Source: Paraescarpia echinospica (lineage: Eukaryota; Annelida; Polychaeta; Sabellida; Siboglinidae). Taken from it: 64,000 nt of DNA. The first letter of the stretch is position 1, and each line of letters begins with the position of its first letter. The notes below the pieces were generated by a model that was given only the letters and a program-made list of their open reading frames with translations, was not told the origin of the DNA and ran no database searches. Below are positions 47,451 through 60,690 of the stretch, piece by piece. The stretch is taken from the NCBI GenBank assembly GCA_020002185.1, contig CM034539.1, positions 26,260,032-26,324,031 of the forward strand, given 5' to 3'. The translations under genes and the position numbers were made by a program.

Positions 47451-48139
47451 CCACCAGAAAGACTGGCTCGCCAGATGGATCTGTCTACAGCTCTACAGGA
47501 ATAGTTTGCAAATGCAAAGAGGCAATGCCGTAGTCTTATATATCTCTCTTGATCACATCCTTGTATTTCAATTTATATATGACAGAGTAGTACAACAACA
47601 GTGACTAACTCCCATTGTTGCATTGTTCTGTATGGATTGCGTTCCTTGACTTAGCAGCTATCATTCTTCTCTCTGATGTTAGGTATTGACTCATGGCACT
47701 ACGGAAAACTCTTGACTTCTTTCTTAGAATGTTCTCTTTGTTCCCATCATGGTTGGGGTTCCTTAGGGAGTACGTTCCAGAGGTGAAAGGAGGTCGGTAG
47801 GAAAGAATGTCTATGGACAGCAGTATTTGGTGGAATTCTCAAGGCAGCTGTGTGGTGGTACAGCCGATGATACAAGTTGAACGCACCAACGTGTCTTCTT
47901 TAAACAAGTAGTTAACTCTGCCATTGACGGTCCCAAGCCCGGATATGAAAAGTGGAGGGTTGGGCAAAGGGCTAACAAACCTTTTTCTCGTAAAAAAACA
48001 GATTGTCATGAAAACATCGACCAAAGGAACTGTACTGAACTTGGGAAAGAGGGATCTCCCATGGAGAGTATGACGCTATGCAGTGAAAACAGAAAGGAAG
48101 CTACATCGCCGATGCCCTTTTTATCTTCAACGAAAATGT
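47451..48139. other. intergenic, nothing recognised
   Basis: No coding frame or structure recognised. Part of it may be the 5' leader of the RTE-like element that follows. Confidence 0.4.
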
Positions 48140-50740
48140 AAAAAAAATCGGAACATGGAACGTGAGAACCATGTAACAGCCCAAATAGCAAGGGAACGAC
48201 GTGCCTATATCACCACAGCATTAAGACTATGCAAAAAAGGTGGACACAGTCAGAACAAATCAGACTGAACTCAGAAGAACTTATACTTTACTCGGGGCAT
48301 GAAGAAGATGCCCAACAAACAGAAGGAGTGGCATTCATGTTGTCACAAGAGACACAGAGCGCCCTCATCAGCTGGGAGGCAGTGGAACCAAGGATCATCT
48401 ATGCTGCATTCAAAACAAAGAAGAAAATATCAAGCTATACATCATACAGTGATAGGCACCATCAAATGACAAGGATGAAGAAACAAAGGAGGACTTCTAC
48501 AACAGACTGCAAGCATTGCTCAACAAACTGAAGGACAACGAGACGACGAGACTCATGGGAGACTTCAATGCCAAGATAGGATCAACCAACAGCGGGTACG
48601 AAGAAGTCATGGACAGACATCGACCACATCTGTATAGAAAGAAAGTTCAGAAGACGTGCGGGTACATAGAGGAGCAGACGCAGCCTCAGACCACCACCTA
48701 GTGCTGGCCAGACTGAAGATGAAGCTGAAGAAGAGAGAGACTAAAGAGGAGCACCAGAACAAGATACAATGTGGATTTCCTTGTCCTGGGAAAGAACAAC
48801 TACCAACAGAAGGAGTGGATCTCTATGGACACTATCAACAAAGTGCAAATGAGCAAGGAAAAGAAAGGAGCAATTAACAACAGCCGAACTAGAGCAGCAA
48901 AAGCAGCAGCCCAGGAACACTATGCAGAGGCAAACAGAGCGGTCAATAAAATCGTAAAAGCAGACAAGAAAAACTTCATCGACGGCCTTGCCAAGGAAAC
49001 AGAGGATGCCGCAGCCCAAGGGAACATGAAACAATTGCATGACATAACAAGAAAGTTAGCAGGAAAGTACAAGCACGCAGACAGGCCAATCAAAGACAAG
49101 AATGACAACGTACTTACCAGTGACGAAGATCAGTTGAAGAGATGGAGGGAACATTTTGATGAACTGCTGAATCGACCACCACCACAGAACCCACCAGATA
49201 TCCAACCAGCTGAAGAACTACTCCAGGTAAACTGCGAAAAACCAAGCAAGGTAGAGATCGAGAAAGCCATTCATCACCAGAAGAGAGGGAAAGCTTCCGG
49301 CCCAGATTAAATTTCTGCTGAGGCAATCAAGGCAGACGTGGATACCTCCGCAGAGATGATGCATGATCTGATTGGGAAGATATGGGATCAAGAAGAAATA
49401 CCGACTGAATGGAAAGAAGGATACCTGGTGAAACTCCCCAAAAAAGAGACTTGCAGGAATGCAAGAACTACAGAGGGATAATGCTCCTGTCAGTGCCTGG
49501 AAAGATCCTGAACAGAATCATCTTGGACAGACTGAAAACAGCAGTGGACGCCAGACTCAGAGATCACCAGGCAGGCTTCCATAAAGATAGATCATGCACC
49601 GCCCAAATAACTACACTCAGATTCATAGTTGAACAATCAATGGAATGGGACTCTTCCCTGTACATAAACTTTGTAGACTATGAGGTAGATTCTATGGAAG
49701 CTCATGCGATACTACGGGATACCAGATAAATTCATTTCTCTGATACAAAGTAACTATGAAGGCATGGCATGTACGGTCATTCATGCAGGACAACTCAGAC
49801 TTATTTACGGTGAAGACATGATTGAGGCAAGGTTGTCTTCTGTCACCATTCCTCTTCCTACTTGCCATAGATTGGATTATGAAAAAGACAACAGAAGAAA
49901 TGGTATCCAGTGGGCACCTTGGAGCCAGTTGGAGGACCTGCACTTTGCAGATGACCTCGCTCTCCTGTCCCACAGTCGCAAACAGATGCAGGAGAAAACA
50001 GAGCTTCTAAACACAGTGTCATCACAGACAGGATTCAACATTAACAGAAGCAAGATAAAGATCATGAAATCCAACACGAATAATAACAGCCTAGTCATAT
50101 TAGGAGGGGAACTACTGGAAGAAACCGACTCCTTCACATACCTGAGAAGCGTAATTAACAAAGAGTGGAGGCTCAGAAGAAGACGCCAAAGCAAGGATAC
50201 AAAAAGCAAGAGTGGCATTTCTCATTTAGAGAAACATTTGGAAGGTAAAACAAATCAAGCTTAACACCAAATTGAGGATATTCAACTCAAATGTCATGTC
50301 AGTGTTACTCTATGGCTCGTGTACGTGGCGAATTACACAGAAAACACTAATAAGATTACAGACCTTCATCAAGAAATGCCTGCGCAGAATTATACACCTA
50401 AAGTGGTCAGACAAGGTAACCAACACTACACTATGGGGATGGACCAAACAACTACTAATAGAAAACGAAATAAAGATGAGAAAATGGAGATGGTTAGGAC
50501 GTACACTGAGGAAACCTGCAACAAACATCACACGACAAGCAATTACTTGGAACCTCCCAGGGAAGAGAAGAAGAGGAAGGCCGAGATACACCTGGCAGAG
50601 AGATACGGAAAGCGAAAGAAAGCAGATGGACAAAACCTGGAAAGAAATTGACAAAATGGCATAAAAGCGACAACAGTGGAGGACCATGGTCGATGGTTTA
50701 TGCTCCCAGCGAGCAAACAGGCCCAAGTAAGCAAGTAACA
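48140..50740 (+). mobile_element. RTE-like LINE, nearly full length but broken
   Basis: It starts with KIGTWNVRTM (about 48147), the usual N-terminus of RTE endonucleases. RLMGDFNAKIG follows (endonuclease, about 48551), then a long linker frame (48771-49310) with IHHQKRGKASGPD. The RT region gives CKNYRGIMLLSVPGKILNRI, HQAGFHKDRSC and LHFADDLALLSHS (catalytic box, about 49940). The C-terminus is GRRRGRPRYTWQRD-like, ending TWKEIDKMA at 50664. At least four frameshifts and stops (for example TAA at 49309) inactivate it. Confidence 0.85.
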
Positions 50741-50839
50741 CAAGTAGTTATATGGCATATTGTGACTGCTCTCGACTGTATGGCGAAAAGTCTTTTTTAG
50801 CAATGTTTTGGAGGCTGCCATCTAAACAGTGAGACATTA

Positions 50840-51134
50840 TACCTGCCAATTTTTTTAATCCGGGAGATTCATCAGCGGTTCAGCACGCTTGCCTTGTCGC
50901 GCTGTCCCGTCGCACTGTCGCGGATTTCACATCGGAAGACGGGGGAAGGAGTGCTGTTGGAGATTTTTCGCAGGAACTTCAGCGATTCGCTGTCTCGAAG
51001 ACTCGAAGATGGGGGGAGATGTGCTGTTGGAGATTTTCAGCGAAAATCCGGGATATTTGCCTGTATTCCGGGAGACCGGGAGACACACCCAAAATCCAGT
51101 AGACTCCGGGAAATTCCGGGAGAGTTGGCAGGTA
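50840..51134. mobile_element. MITE-like element with TACCTGCCAA ends
   Basis: TACCTGCCAA (50840-50849) and TTGGCAGGTA (51125-51134) are perfect inverted repeats around 295 bases of CCGGGAG-rich sequence. The inner sequence also has partial inverted symmetry (AATCCGGGAG; GGAAATTCCGGGAG). From memory, a repeat with these ends is common in marine invertebrates. Confidence 0.65.
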
Positions 51135-51840
51135 TTGGGCATATTCCATGGATCTCACGGTGCTCCTGCAGAGGATGCCCGCTGGTTACTATTAAGCAGC
51201 TTTCCTTGGTCATCTTGTGTGGTCATCCTCGGCCGTTTTCGGAACGGCGATGACCTTTGTTCTAGAATCTGCTAACACGTTGTTAAGTTCTATTACCTAT
51301 ACACTAATTCAAATAATGCCGTTTAATTTAAAGTTGTTTTGTGTGAATATATAATATTCGTCACGCATTTTGTCAATTGAATGTAGAACAATGGATGGAA
51401 AGTTGATTTCTAATAAATATGTGGTTAACGAATGTTATAGTTGATACCATTATTCATTAGGAATTCGAGTGCCTGCTTGGCACAGTTCACGTTACGGATT
51501 ACGCTTCAACGACGCTCTACGCCAATCATGGTGTTTAGCCTTGGCGTTTCCGCTTAGACGTAGGTATACGTAATTTGGAAACGTAAGCGAAAATTCGTGG
51601 TATATTTGTGGCAATTCTTTGCAGTAGTGCAATCTTGACATATATTAATTATTTGCAGTGGATCTGGAATCAGGATATATCCGCGGAGAATTCCTGCTAG
51701 GATACTGTGCATGAAATGATAACGATCTTGGAATGTATAATAAATGGTGCGAAATCCAAGTGGTGTTTCTTCGCAAAAATGATTAACACTCTGAGTTTGT
51801 AGGGGACACTTCAAAGTTTACAAACGTATGCAGGTAAAAG
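51135..51840. other. intergenic, nothing recognised
   Basis: No coding frame, repeat or RNA structure that I can support. Confidence 0.5.
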
Positions 51841-51847
51841 TTAATAA

Positions 51848-52273
51848 AGGTCAAACAATCAGGTCAAAGTAATGTCACAATGGCCAACAGTTAATTGAGA
51901 GTTGAACTTTCATTTACAAAGTTACTAGCGCCACGTGTTACCTAAAATAATTTAATTAAGTCATTTGTCAACATAGATAAATCAATACTCGTTCAAGGTC
52001 AATTATCTAGGTCGTGCCAAGGTCATATGATATTATGGTCAAGGCTAAACATTTAGTTACCTTTAATCTGCTGGCACAACATACAATAATGAAAATATAA
52101 AAATAAATTGAATATTCAAACATGCAATTAGGTCATTTTTTTAAACAAATTAAGTCACTATTGGTTTTTGCTTTAATATGCTGTTTTATGGTCAATGTGT
52201 ACATAATAATTTAATTAGGTCATTTATCATCATAAATATGTCAACGGTCATTACAGGTCAAATAATTAGGTCA
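51848..52273 (+). repeat. cluster of eight AGGTCA motifs
   Basis: Perfect AGGTCA occurs on the plus strand at 51848, 51861, 51996, 52020, 52132, 52217, 52255 and 52268, with further TGGTCA and AGGTCG variants. Two pairs have the same 13-base start-to-start spacing. AGGTCA is the nuclear-receptor half-site. The array may instead be a decayed tandem repeat of an ATTAGGTCA-like unit. Confidence 0.5.
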
Positions 52274-53799
52274 TGTCATGGTCACACAGTATTAGGACAA
52301 CGTTTTTTGGTCATAACTTTTTATTTTACCTCTATTTCTTCCTTAGAACAGATTATGTAGTGTATGCCTATATTCAGTGCCACATGGTGACAGCAGAAGC
52401 TCCAGATCACAAGAAATAGACATGAATCATATAGACACAATGATCCTTTTTCCGACACTAAAAAGTGGATTTTGTTTATTAATAATAAAGATATTTCAAA
52501 AAGGGTTGTAAACTACATAGGCATACAGTATCACACAGCAATGTTTATATTTTGTATGATTATATAACATATCAATTTTTTTAATGTACCTTCTACAGAC
52601 TAGATTTTAGAGTAGACACTTGTCACTTGACTAGTATTAAATAGTACATATTATAGCGAGCAACGGATTTGCATCATATAATAGCCCTGATCTTGTACTA
52701 AAATGGAATTTCTGAAATCACAATAATTTTGTAAACATAATAAGACTAAGTCGACCTACTAATACTATGAAATATATATGCCGTATACACGACAAGCCCT
52801 AAGGCTAAGGCCTAAGCCGGCTAACATAGGCTAGCCTAGGGCTAGCCGCTAGGACCTAGGTAGCCGTTACTAGTTACCCACTTCTTCGCTGAAAGTGTCG
52901 GTCATATTACTTGGTCCAACAGCAGAAAATGAAAATTCGTGTAAATGTGCACCGATGGCAGCATATGAATTAATTATTCTCACTGATGTACCGCTATCAA
53001 AGCTAGCTTTGAACATCTCTCTTTGAATGAACAAATACCCGAAGTTGGACATCGTCAAAACACGTGAGGTGGCGTCTTTGGCCACCTGGCGAACGATGGC
53101 CTCCAACAGCTTTTCTGCAGACGACCGTAGAATAATTGGTTAGCCACACAGTCCAGTTACCGCATGATCCCGATGTACCGTGCCTATGGCGTCACCATTG
53201 AGGGGCATTGCACGAAAATCACAGTTAGTTGAACAATTGTACAGTAATAAACACATTCCCTTAGAAATGTGGTTGTTTAAAATTGTATTCAAATTTAAAA
53301 TATGAAATCACATAAATCACAAAGCAACATATCAATAATATGATATATCAATGATATTAATAAATTATTTAACCAAATAGAATCCCACGCACAGCATGCC
53401 TAGACGCGTGTTGTTGCTCAAAGGTTTAACCAGGTTTAACATAATTTTCTGTTTAACAAATTTAACATGGCCTACATGAAACGTAACATTTACATACACA
53501 AAACAAGTAGGCCTGGCCTCGTTTACATACACGGTGCATCCTATGATAAACACCATCAATGAAACATTGCGATAAAATTACGCAGCACAGTAACTGTGTC
53601 TGTACGCAAAGACCCCACCAAACGACAGTGGGTCGTCTCGCGGTCACACCGCAATGGTTGGAAGCTACAGAGAGTTCATAAAAGAGATCACTGGACCGTG
53701 ACGTGGACATGGCCACCCGAATTGACCCGGTTACTCGGCATTTTTCGTGATATAACCGAACACTGTTTCCAGGGAATACATGCTATATGACGACTTAAT
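52274..53799. other. intergenic, nothing recognised
   Basis: AT-rich. It has a short GGCTAGCCTAGG-type low-complexity stretch at 52800-52862 and a 78-codon minus-strand frame at 53106-52870 with no recognisable domain. Confidence 0.45.
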
Positions 53800-54332
53800 A
53801 GTATAGCTCTACCAACAATAACATGTTAACGGTCCTGCGGACTCATGTCAAAGCTGGGGACAAATCGTTTGCGGTCGCCGCAGCGACTTTGTGGAACACT
53901 TTGCCTAATGACATTAAAACGTCTGATTGTCTCTCTACTTTCAAGGCACGCTTAAAGACTCATTTTTTTAGACTCTCGTTCTTGTCCAATGTGGCATAGT
54001 TTACTCTCTGCATTGATTTGTTTTATATCTCTTATGTATTAATTAACCTATTTATATATTTATTTTATACTTACATGTACATTAGTTCAGTTAAATGAAT
54101 TGACAATGTCTTATTTCTACATAGAACTGTAGCTATGATCATTATTTTAATATATTTATTTAATTACTGTATTTATTCGTATTTTACTAATATTTAAATT
54201 TTCTTTTAGAAAATGCATGCTTATCTAGCCATCATTAATACCTCTATCTGGGTTCTACATGTTGTAAGGCGCCACGAACAATTTATAATTGGATCTGGCG
54301 CTATATTAAATAAAATATATTATTATTATTGT
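53800..54332 (+). mobile_element. L2-like LINE 3' end
   Basis: The frame reads VLRTHVKAGDKSFAVAAATL, then WNTLPNDIKTSDCLSTFKAR, ending LKTHFFRLSFLSNVA and TAG near 54000. A 3' UTR and tail GGCGCTATATTAAATAAAAT(ATT)n follow. This is the canonical C-terminus and tail of an L2-type LINE, truncated on its 5' side. Confidence 0.8.
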
Positions 54333-54875
54333 GATTCACGCTCGTGATCGGATCCATCTATAATTGATACGCTAAATATGGAGCGTTGAAAGTGCATCTC
54401 CGCCGAGGTCTACTCGCTATGTTCAATCGTTTCCTTTGGCAATTGGTCTCTGATATACACATTGGCCCTGCATTAAAATGTTTAAACATAATCATATTTA
54501 TAGTTGTTTAGTTACGTGATTCCTACGCATACGGGGACAGTTTGACGAATTGAGTCGTGAATCACTCTTCAGAGGGCGCCACCGTGGCGCTACGTTCGCT
54601 TCACTGGAAAATGTTTACACTGCTGACAGCAGAAATGATATGGTTAGCAGCAGCGAGTTTAAGAACAAACATATATAATGATGTTGTCTGCTGCGTTTGG
54701 TTTTATTACTTAATGATAGGGCGTATTATTGTCAGTTATAATGGTTCCGTCCGGACCACCGACCCCACAACACTACAATATCCACATTAGCGACTGTCGT
54801 GTATCATAGGTAGGTGTAAGCCGTCACTAATGTCGGTGTGGCTCTTGTTTACAAGCGAAATTCACCACGCCAATA
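54333..54875. other. intergenic, nothing recognised
   Basis: A short stretch with no supported feature. Confidence 0.5.
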
Positions 54876-54921
54876 CGCACACGCACGCATGCGTATTCGT
54901 ACGCATGCACCAATGCACGCA

Positions 54922-54976
<55 letters not shown>

Positions 54977-55047
54977 GCACGCACGCACACACACACACAC
55001 ACGGGAGGGCGGAGGGCGGGAGAGACACACATACACCGACACACACC

Positions 55048-55140
<93 letters not shown>

Positions 55141-55190
55141 GCACGCACGCACGCACGCAAGCATGCACGCACGCACGCACACACACAGAT
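54876..55190. repeat. CA / GCAC microsatellite
   Basis: GCACGCACGCAC and CACACA runs flank a GGGAGGGCGGAGGGCGGGAG island (55004-55022). A (CA)n block of about 85 bases and a second GCAC run follow. Arms on both sides are similar, so the array looks like two copies of a compound repeat. Confidence 0.92.
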
Positions 55191-55269
55191 ACGTAGACCT
55201 ATACAAGTTTGATTCCTTACACCCTTTCTGAAATGCTATATACACCATTATTCGGGACGAATCATAAAT

Positions 55270-55445
55270 CCTGTGTTGCCGCAGTCAGGGGCTGATCTAG
55301 GATTTGACAAATTGGTGGGGGGTGTAGCCACCCATCATTCTCTCGAGGCTCACCAAATATATTCAACTGCACCCTCTTTTGGGGTTCCATTGAAGGTAAC
55401 CAAAATCCTCCAACTGCACCCTTTGAGGATTCTGCCCGAATCTGT
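55270..55445. mobile_element. possible MITE fragment
   Basis: Begins with CAGGGGCTGATCTAGGATTT, an end I associate with invertebrate MITEs, but I cannot find a matching terminal inverted repeat. Confidence 0.3.
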
Positions 55446-56107
55446 GATGATAATATTTGTTTACAAGTATCGAAGTTGACTCTTCTCATTGCGTCTAGAT
55501 ACTCCACGTAAAAGTTACGATACAACTGTACACCATTAACGGATAAACTATTATCTGAACATACTTATACTTTGCAGTGAATGAAATGAATATAATATCA
55601 TTCTAGTTAGGATTTGGTTTGAGATTTTCAGAATAATCATCTTTATTTTTGTGGGTTTCGCGAGTGTTTAAACACAGTCATCATCGACCGTACAAACTAC
55701 CTTGACTAGCTCAGTTGGCACAGGAACAATGCCCAGTTAAATCCGTTGCCTCATATAGTGATCCGTTTGTAATGGTACTGGACTTAGGTAACCTTTGTCG
55801 TTGTCTTAGTTAAATCGTGTTACAATTATATTTGTCAACTAATGGCGTGACTCAGCACTGCATGTCATATTAGACCCATATATGTATATATACTTGCGGC
55901 AGGTGTGATATTCTCAACTGTTTACACCGTATATATATATATATTGCGTGCGCACGCGAAACACACACATGCACACACACTTCATGTAGCACGTCTTTGT
56001 CGTTGCAATCAGTGAGGCACCGATAAGACATAAGATTGTGTTCAGACGAGTCGTTCTTTTTAAGCGAATACTTGCGGCAGGTGTGACATTCTCAACTGTT
56101 TACACCG

Positions 56108-56139
<32 letters not shown>

Positions 56140-58239
56140 GTGTGGCTATATTATTAGCAACTTCGATCATAGCGCCAATGAGGTCGTTCAACAGGTGGCG
56201 CGCTAGTTTTGTCTAGAAACATTTGTATCTGTAGGATCAGCTCAAACATGTGTGGACTATCTCTACGAAGCTGCGCTTACACATGCGTATACATCACCAT
56301 TATCATGTCTGTACACTGTAGTGTTGTAGTTACGAAGCCTGCCATGAATCAGAACCCGACAAGTGGCGCATTCTAACGGTAAAGGTCGTAGACATGGCGA
56401 TTCAGCATAGAGCTAGCACTGCTATCATGCAATGATGGAAGAGTCCAGTACAATAGGCGCTACGTTTGCTGCGTTGTGAAAACGAAATGAAATATGTTTC
56501 ATCACGTCCAACAGGCACCAATGCCTGGTCTGAGCCATGGTAGAAACACGATTGACGCTTTAGCATTCTAAGACGACAACGGATATTGTTGCTACCGTTC
56601 TCTATGTAGGCCCTGGGGGTCTATCTATGGGTCAATGTGAACTGCAACTCGAACTCTCAGAGCTAAGGACAGTAGCAAAAGCTTTACGGAAAGAATAAAC
56701 TACCACAAGGCTGTTACGGTACTCGCAGACGTTCCATGCAATTATTAATTTGCATCTGTAAAAAGTTATTTTTTGTTACTATTGTTGCATTATTGTTTTA
56801 TATGTCATGCGCGGTTTACTAATTCGTAGCGCTTTCTGGCATGTAATATCGAATTGGATACTTGGTTGTTTGGTCTTTTGTGTAATCACGAAGACGATCG
56901 TCTAAACCGCTTACGAACTACGAAGTTATCACGTTAGAAGGATGGGTAATTTGCTAGTGAAAAACTGCGGGTTCATTCTTTACACGCCAGAATGATTCCG
57001 AGAAATCCCCGCTGTTGCGAAACACCAGCCGCCTCTCGTCTCACATGTCTGATCGCTTCAAGTTGGATACTGTCTTAATGCCTCTATCGAACCCGACAAA
57101 GCATTTCCTCAGACTGTGTTCAGCGTGTAACATTGAGGAGATCGCGGGACACAGCCTTGTTGGAAACGATGCCGATCCGTCACGCCTCTGCCACTTTGCC
57201 GATGTCGTGCTTACATTTATCCGGGCGTTAAATAATATCCGGGTGACGTTTCTGCAGGTGCGCGTATCTAGGGGAATATATTTAGCACCAGCTACGACTG
57301 TCGCGCTTTCGTTTATCCGGGCGTTATGTATTTTTATATATATTTATATAATAATTATATATATATATATATATATATACATAAATTATAAAATGTTTGC
57401 TTCCCAGACATAAGCAATTTATGTCGTAAAACAGTTTCCTCTCCATGCACACGTCACGTGACTTACTCTTATACTTGGTCACAAATCTGAAACAGCAAAT
57501 TATAATTATGTACTCTAACTACAAGGCTCGTGTTACGACAAAAAAACATATTTAACTACTGGGTATTATTTATCACTACCTGATCTACTGATACCAAATA
57601 TTATGCCTTATATGTGTACATAAACATCACCCGGATAACGTTTAATGCCCGAATAAATGTAAATGCGACACCGAGGCTAGAAGGGTCTGGTCCTAACTCC
57701 TCCAATACAACGGTAAAGACTTGTATGACTGACCTGTTCGGAGATCGGGTCATTTCGGCTCTACGCAAAGCATACTGGGTAAAATTGTGTTCATTTGCAT
57801 AGCGCGAAATTCAGCTTAACCAAACGGTGATAAGAACAACTATGATACCTGCGGTCGCACAGGCAACATACAATTACCTTAAGAAAATCGGCATTCCAAT
57901 CACAATGCAAACAAATAAGCATTGCTATAGGCCTACACCCCTCTCTTTATATAGTTTTAACGCAATGCTCCCCCACAATTCCATGTTCACTCAATCGCAG
58001 CTGGTAAAATTGGTGATCTCCGAACAGGACAATGGGACTTGCATTCAACATTGAGGCATGAAACTACTGTAGGCTTACAGCTTACAGGCCTGCCAGCAAA
58101 ATCAGCCGGGTTCTTTTGTCAGAATCCATCAAAACGACCAGAATTATAAACAAATGATAAATCTCTTGATAAGAGGTTCAGCATAAAAGTAATACAATGT
58201 AATATAAACACTCAGAATAAAAAAAAAAAATATTCTCTA
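55446..58239. other. intergenic, no gene recognised
   Basis: Contains the direct repeat annotated at 55.9-56.1 kb, AT microsatellites (56109-56137 and 57337-57380) and a twice-used TTTATCCGGGCGTTA motif (57217 and 57314). I see no conserved coding frame. Confidence 0.45.
55894..56137 (+). repeat. direct repeat, two copies of about 50 bp plus AT tract
   Basis: CTTGCGGCAGGTGTGATATT, then CTCAACTGTTTACACCGTAT, then (AT)n, occurs near 55893-55943. It occurs again near 56070-56137 with one substitution (GACATT). Confidence 0.9.
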
Positions 58240-60690
58240 TTATCGTTTTGGAAAGTCAAGAATTGTACGTGAACAAATTGTAACACAGAATATTGTACAT
58301 ATTAGATCCATGAAGACATATTCTAAGGAGGTGTTAGTGGAACGTATAGAACACGCTAACTGGGACCCTGTAACACAATGCAACGATACCAATGTTGCCT
58401 GGGAAACTTTGAAACTATTATGAGCACCATTATAGATAGTGTTGCCCCAAGAAAACAATGTAAGGTAAAATCTCGTAGTGAGCCATGAATAACATCTGTT
58501 ATAAGTAAGTATAAATGAACGTGATAAATATCTTGGTATGTTCCATAAGACCAAGGATCAGTCGTATTATCTGCAATACTGTAAATTACGAAAATATGTA
58601 CAACGACTGGTTAAATCTGCTCGGCAAGATGATATTGTAAACCAGATTGAGTCAAACAAAAACAACAGTAAAAACATGTGAAGTACACTACAATCCCTAG
58701 GCTATATCAACAAAGCTAAGATTAAAGAACCAGTAGTTCTAAATATAAATGAAAAACATTGCTATGATCCAGTGACAATTGCCGAATATGTTAATGACTT
58801 TTTTTTATAAATGTGGCCCACAGATTGGTTGAAAAATTGCCAAAATTGCCGGATTTGTTCGGTGCTTTTTCTGAAACTGTAGATCATTTTATAGTAGACT
58901 ACGTGTAACACCAAGTATATATAATTTACAAGAAGTTGATCAAAGTTTTGTATTGAAGAACTTAAAGCAAATGAATAGCACAAAGAGTACACGTCTAGAT
59001 AACATCGGTCCTAGATTTCCATGATGGGGCTGAAGCACTCACATATGTAGTTACCTACCTTGTAAATCTATCTATAAAATCAAATATTGTACCTGACTGT
59101 ACTAAAAGAGCTATGGTGACACCCTTGTTTAAGAAAAACAACCTTGATGTCGGTAATTATAGACCAGTAAGTGTGTTAACATCGTTTTCAAAGATCTTAG
59201 AAAACACTACATCAACAGGTTGAAACTGTCTGTACAAGTGATGGAATAATATATCCGCTCCAGTCTGGATTCAGAGTTCGTTACTCAACTGACACGTGTC
59301 TTGTATATCTTCATGACCACATTAGAAGTGAAATAAGCCTTGGTAAACTTGTTGGAATGGTAATGTTAGATGTCCAAAAAGCATTTGATGGTGTAAACCA
59401 TTATATGCTTTGTGAAAAAATAAGGCTTGCTGGCATAGACCCTGTATGGTTAAGATCTTATATAGACTCTCGTAAACAAACTGTTTCAATCAGTAACAAT
59501 TTATCATCTGAACAAACTATTAAGTGTGGCGTGCCACAAGGAAGCATCCTGTGACCATGGTGCAACCTGACATATGGTAATGACATCTCGTCATGTGTTT
59601 CATGTAAATTAATCATGTATGCGGATGACACAATACTTCTAGTTAGTGATCGTGACTAAGTAATGAAGTCTCAAACTGCTTCCAATGGTTGACTAACAAT
59701 CGATTATCAATGCACCTGGGAAAAACGGAAGAAATTGTCCTTTCATCGAAACGGAAAAAAAACATCGCACCAAGAACTTTGTTATACAATGTCAAGGTCG
59801 TGATATTAAACCGGACTCCACCTAGATGTGAAGTTGGACCAGACACTTTCTGGTGAATCTATTGTGAACTCTATACTGAATAAGTGTACATCAAGGCTGA
59901 AATTTATGTATAGGCATGGCAACGTACTAAATGAAAAATCACGTAAACTACTTACATCTGCTTTGATACAATGCCATTTTGATTATGCAGCGTCGGCCTG
60001 GTATTTGGGCAAAAGTAAGAAACTCAAACAAAAGCTGCAAATAGCCCAAACCAAAATTGTACGTTTTGTTCTAAATATCGGTCCCCGAACACATATTGGA
60101 CAATATGAACTTAAATACTTCTGATCATGCCAATCAACTAATGTTGAATCATATGTATAATGTATTCAGGTCAGTATCATTATATATATAATGGTACTTA
60201 CCTGAATATTTGTATAACAATTTCACTTCATTAAGAACCCAACACAGTCAGTTTAGGCCTACTCGTATTTCAGAACATAACTTTGTCTTGCCTTAGGTAC
60301 ATGGTGTAGCCAAGAGCTATGTTTGCTACGTTAGTGTCAAGATCTGGAATGAGGTGCCTACTTCTGTCAAATGTCTAACAAAAAACATGATTTTTTAAAT
60401 GTCAAACTGTATCTAAAGAGCCGGGCTTTTGCTGAAGAGCGAAGTAACTTTTCGTATTACTAAGGTGCAATACTGTTGAATCAAATTCTGAAACAGTATT
60501 ATCATTTCAGTATTTTTTAAACTGTCTATATGTATATTGTATAAGTTGACGTCTTGCCGCACTACATCTGTAATATGGACCACACTGGAAATAATTGAAA
60601 ACATTTTCGCGTGTAATCCATCAATTTAAATGCATATGCCTGTACAATATATACTGTGTACTTGAATTGGAATTAAATCAAATCAAGTGA
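58240..60690 (+). mobile_element. non-LTR retrotransposon, decayed
   Basis: The order of pieces is: linker region (SVAPRKQCKVKSR; RDKYLGMFHKTKDQSYYLQY; NEKHCYDPVTIAEYVNDFF), RT (TLFKKNNLDVGNYRPVSVL, about 59125; VMLDVQKAFDGVNHYMLCEK; IKCGVPQGSIL; MYADDTILL, about 59615) and a C-terminal region (LIQCHFDYAASAWYLGKSK). The tail GGAATTAAATCAAATCAA ends near 60690. Numerous stops and frameshifts inactivate it. It belongs to the Jockey/CR1 superfamily but is a different lineage from the CR1 element at 39.5 kb. Confidence 0.8.

Noticed and set aside
54827..55248. Overlapping 110-130 codon frames on both strands
   Set aside because: Simple-sequence artefact of the CA/GCAC repeat.
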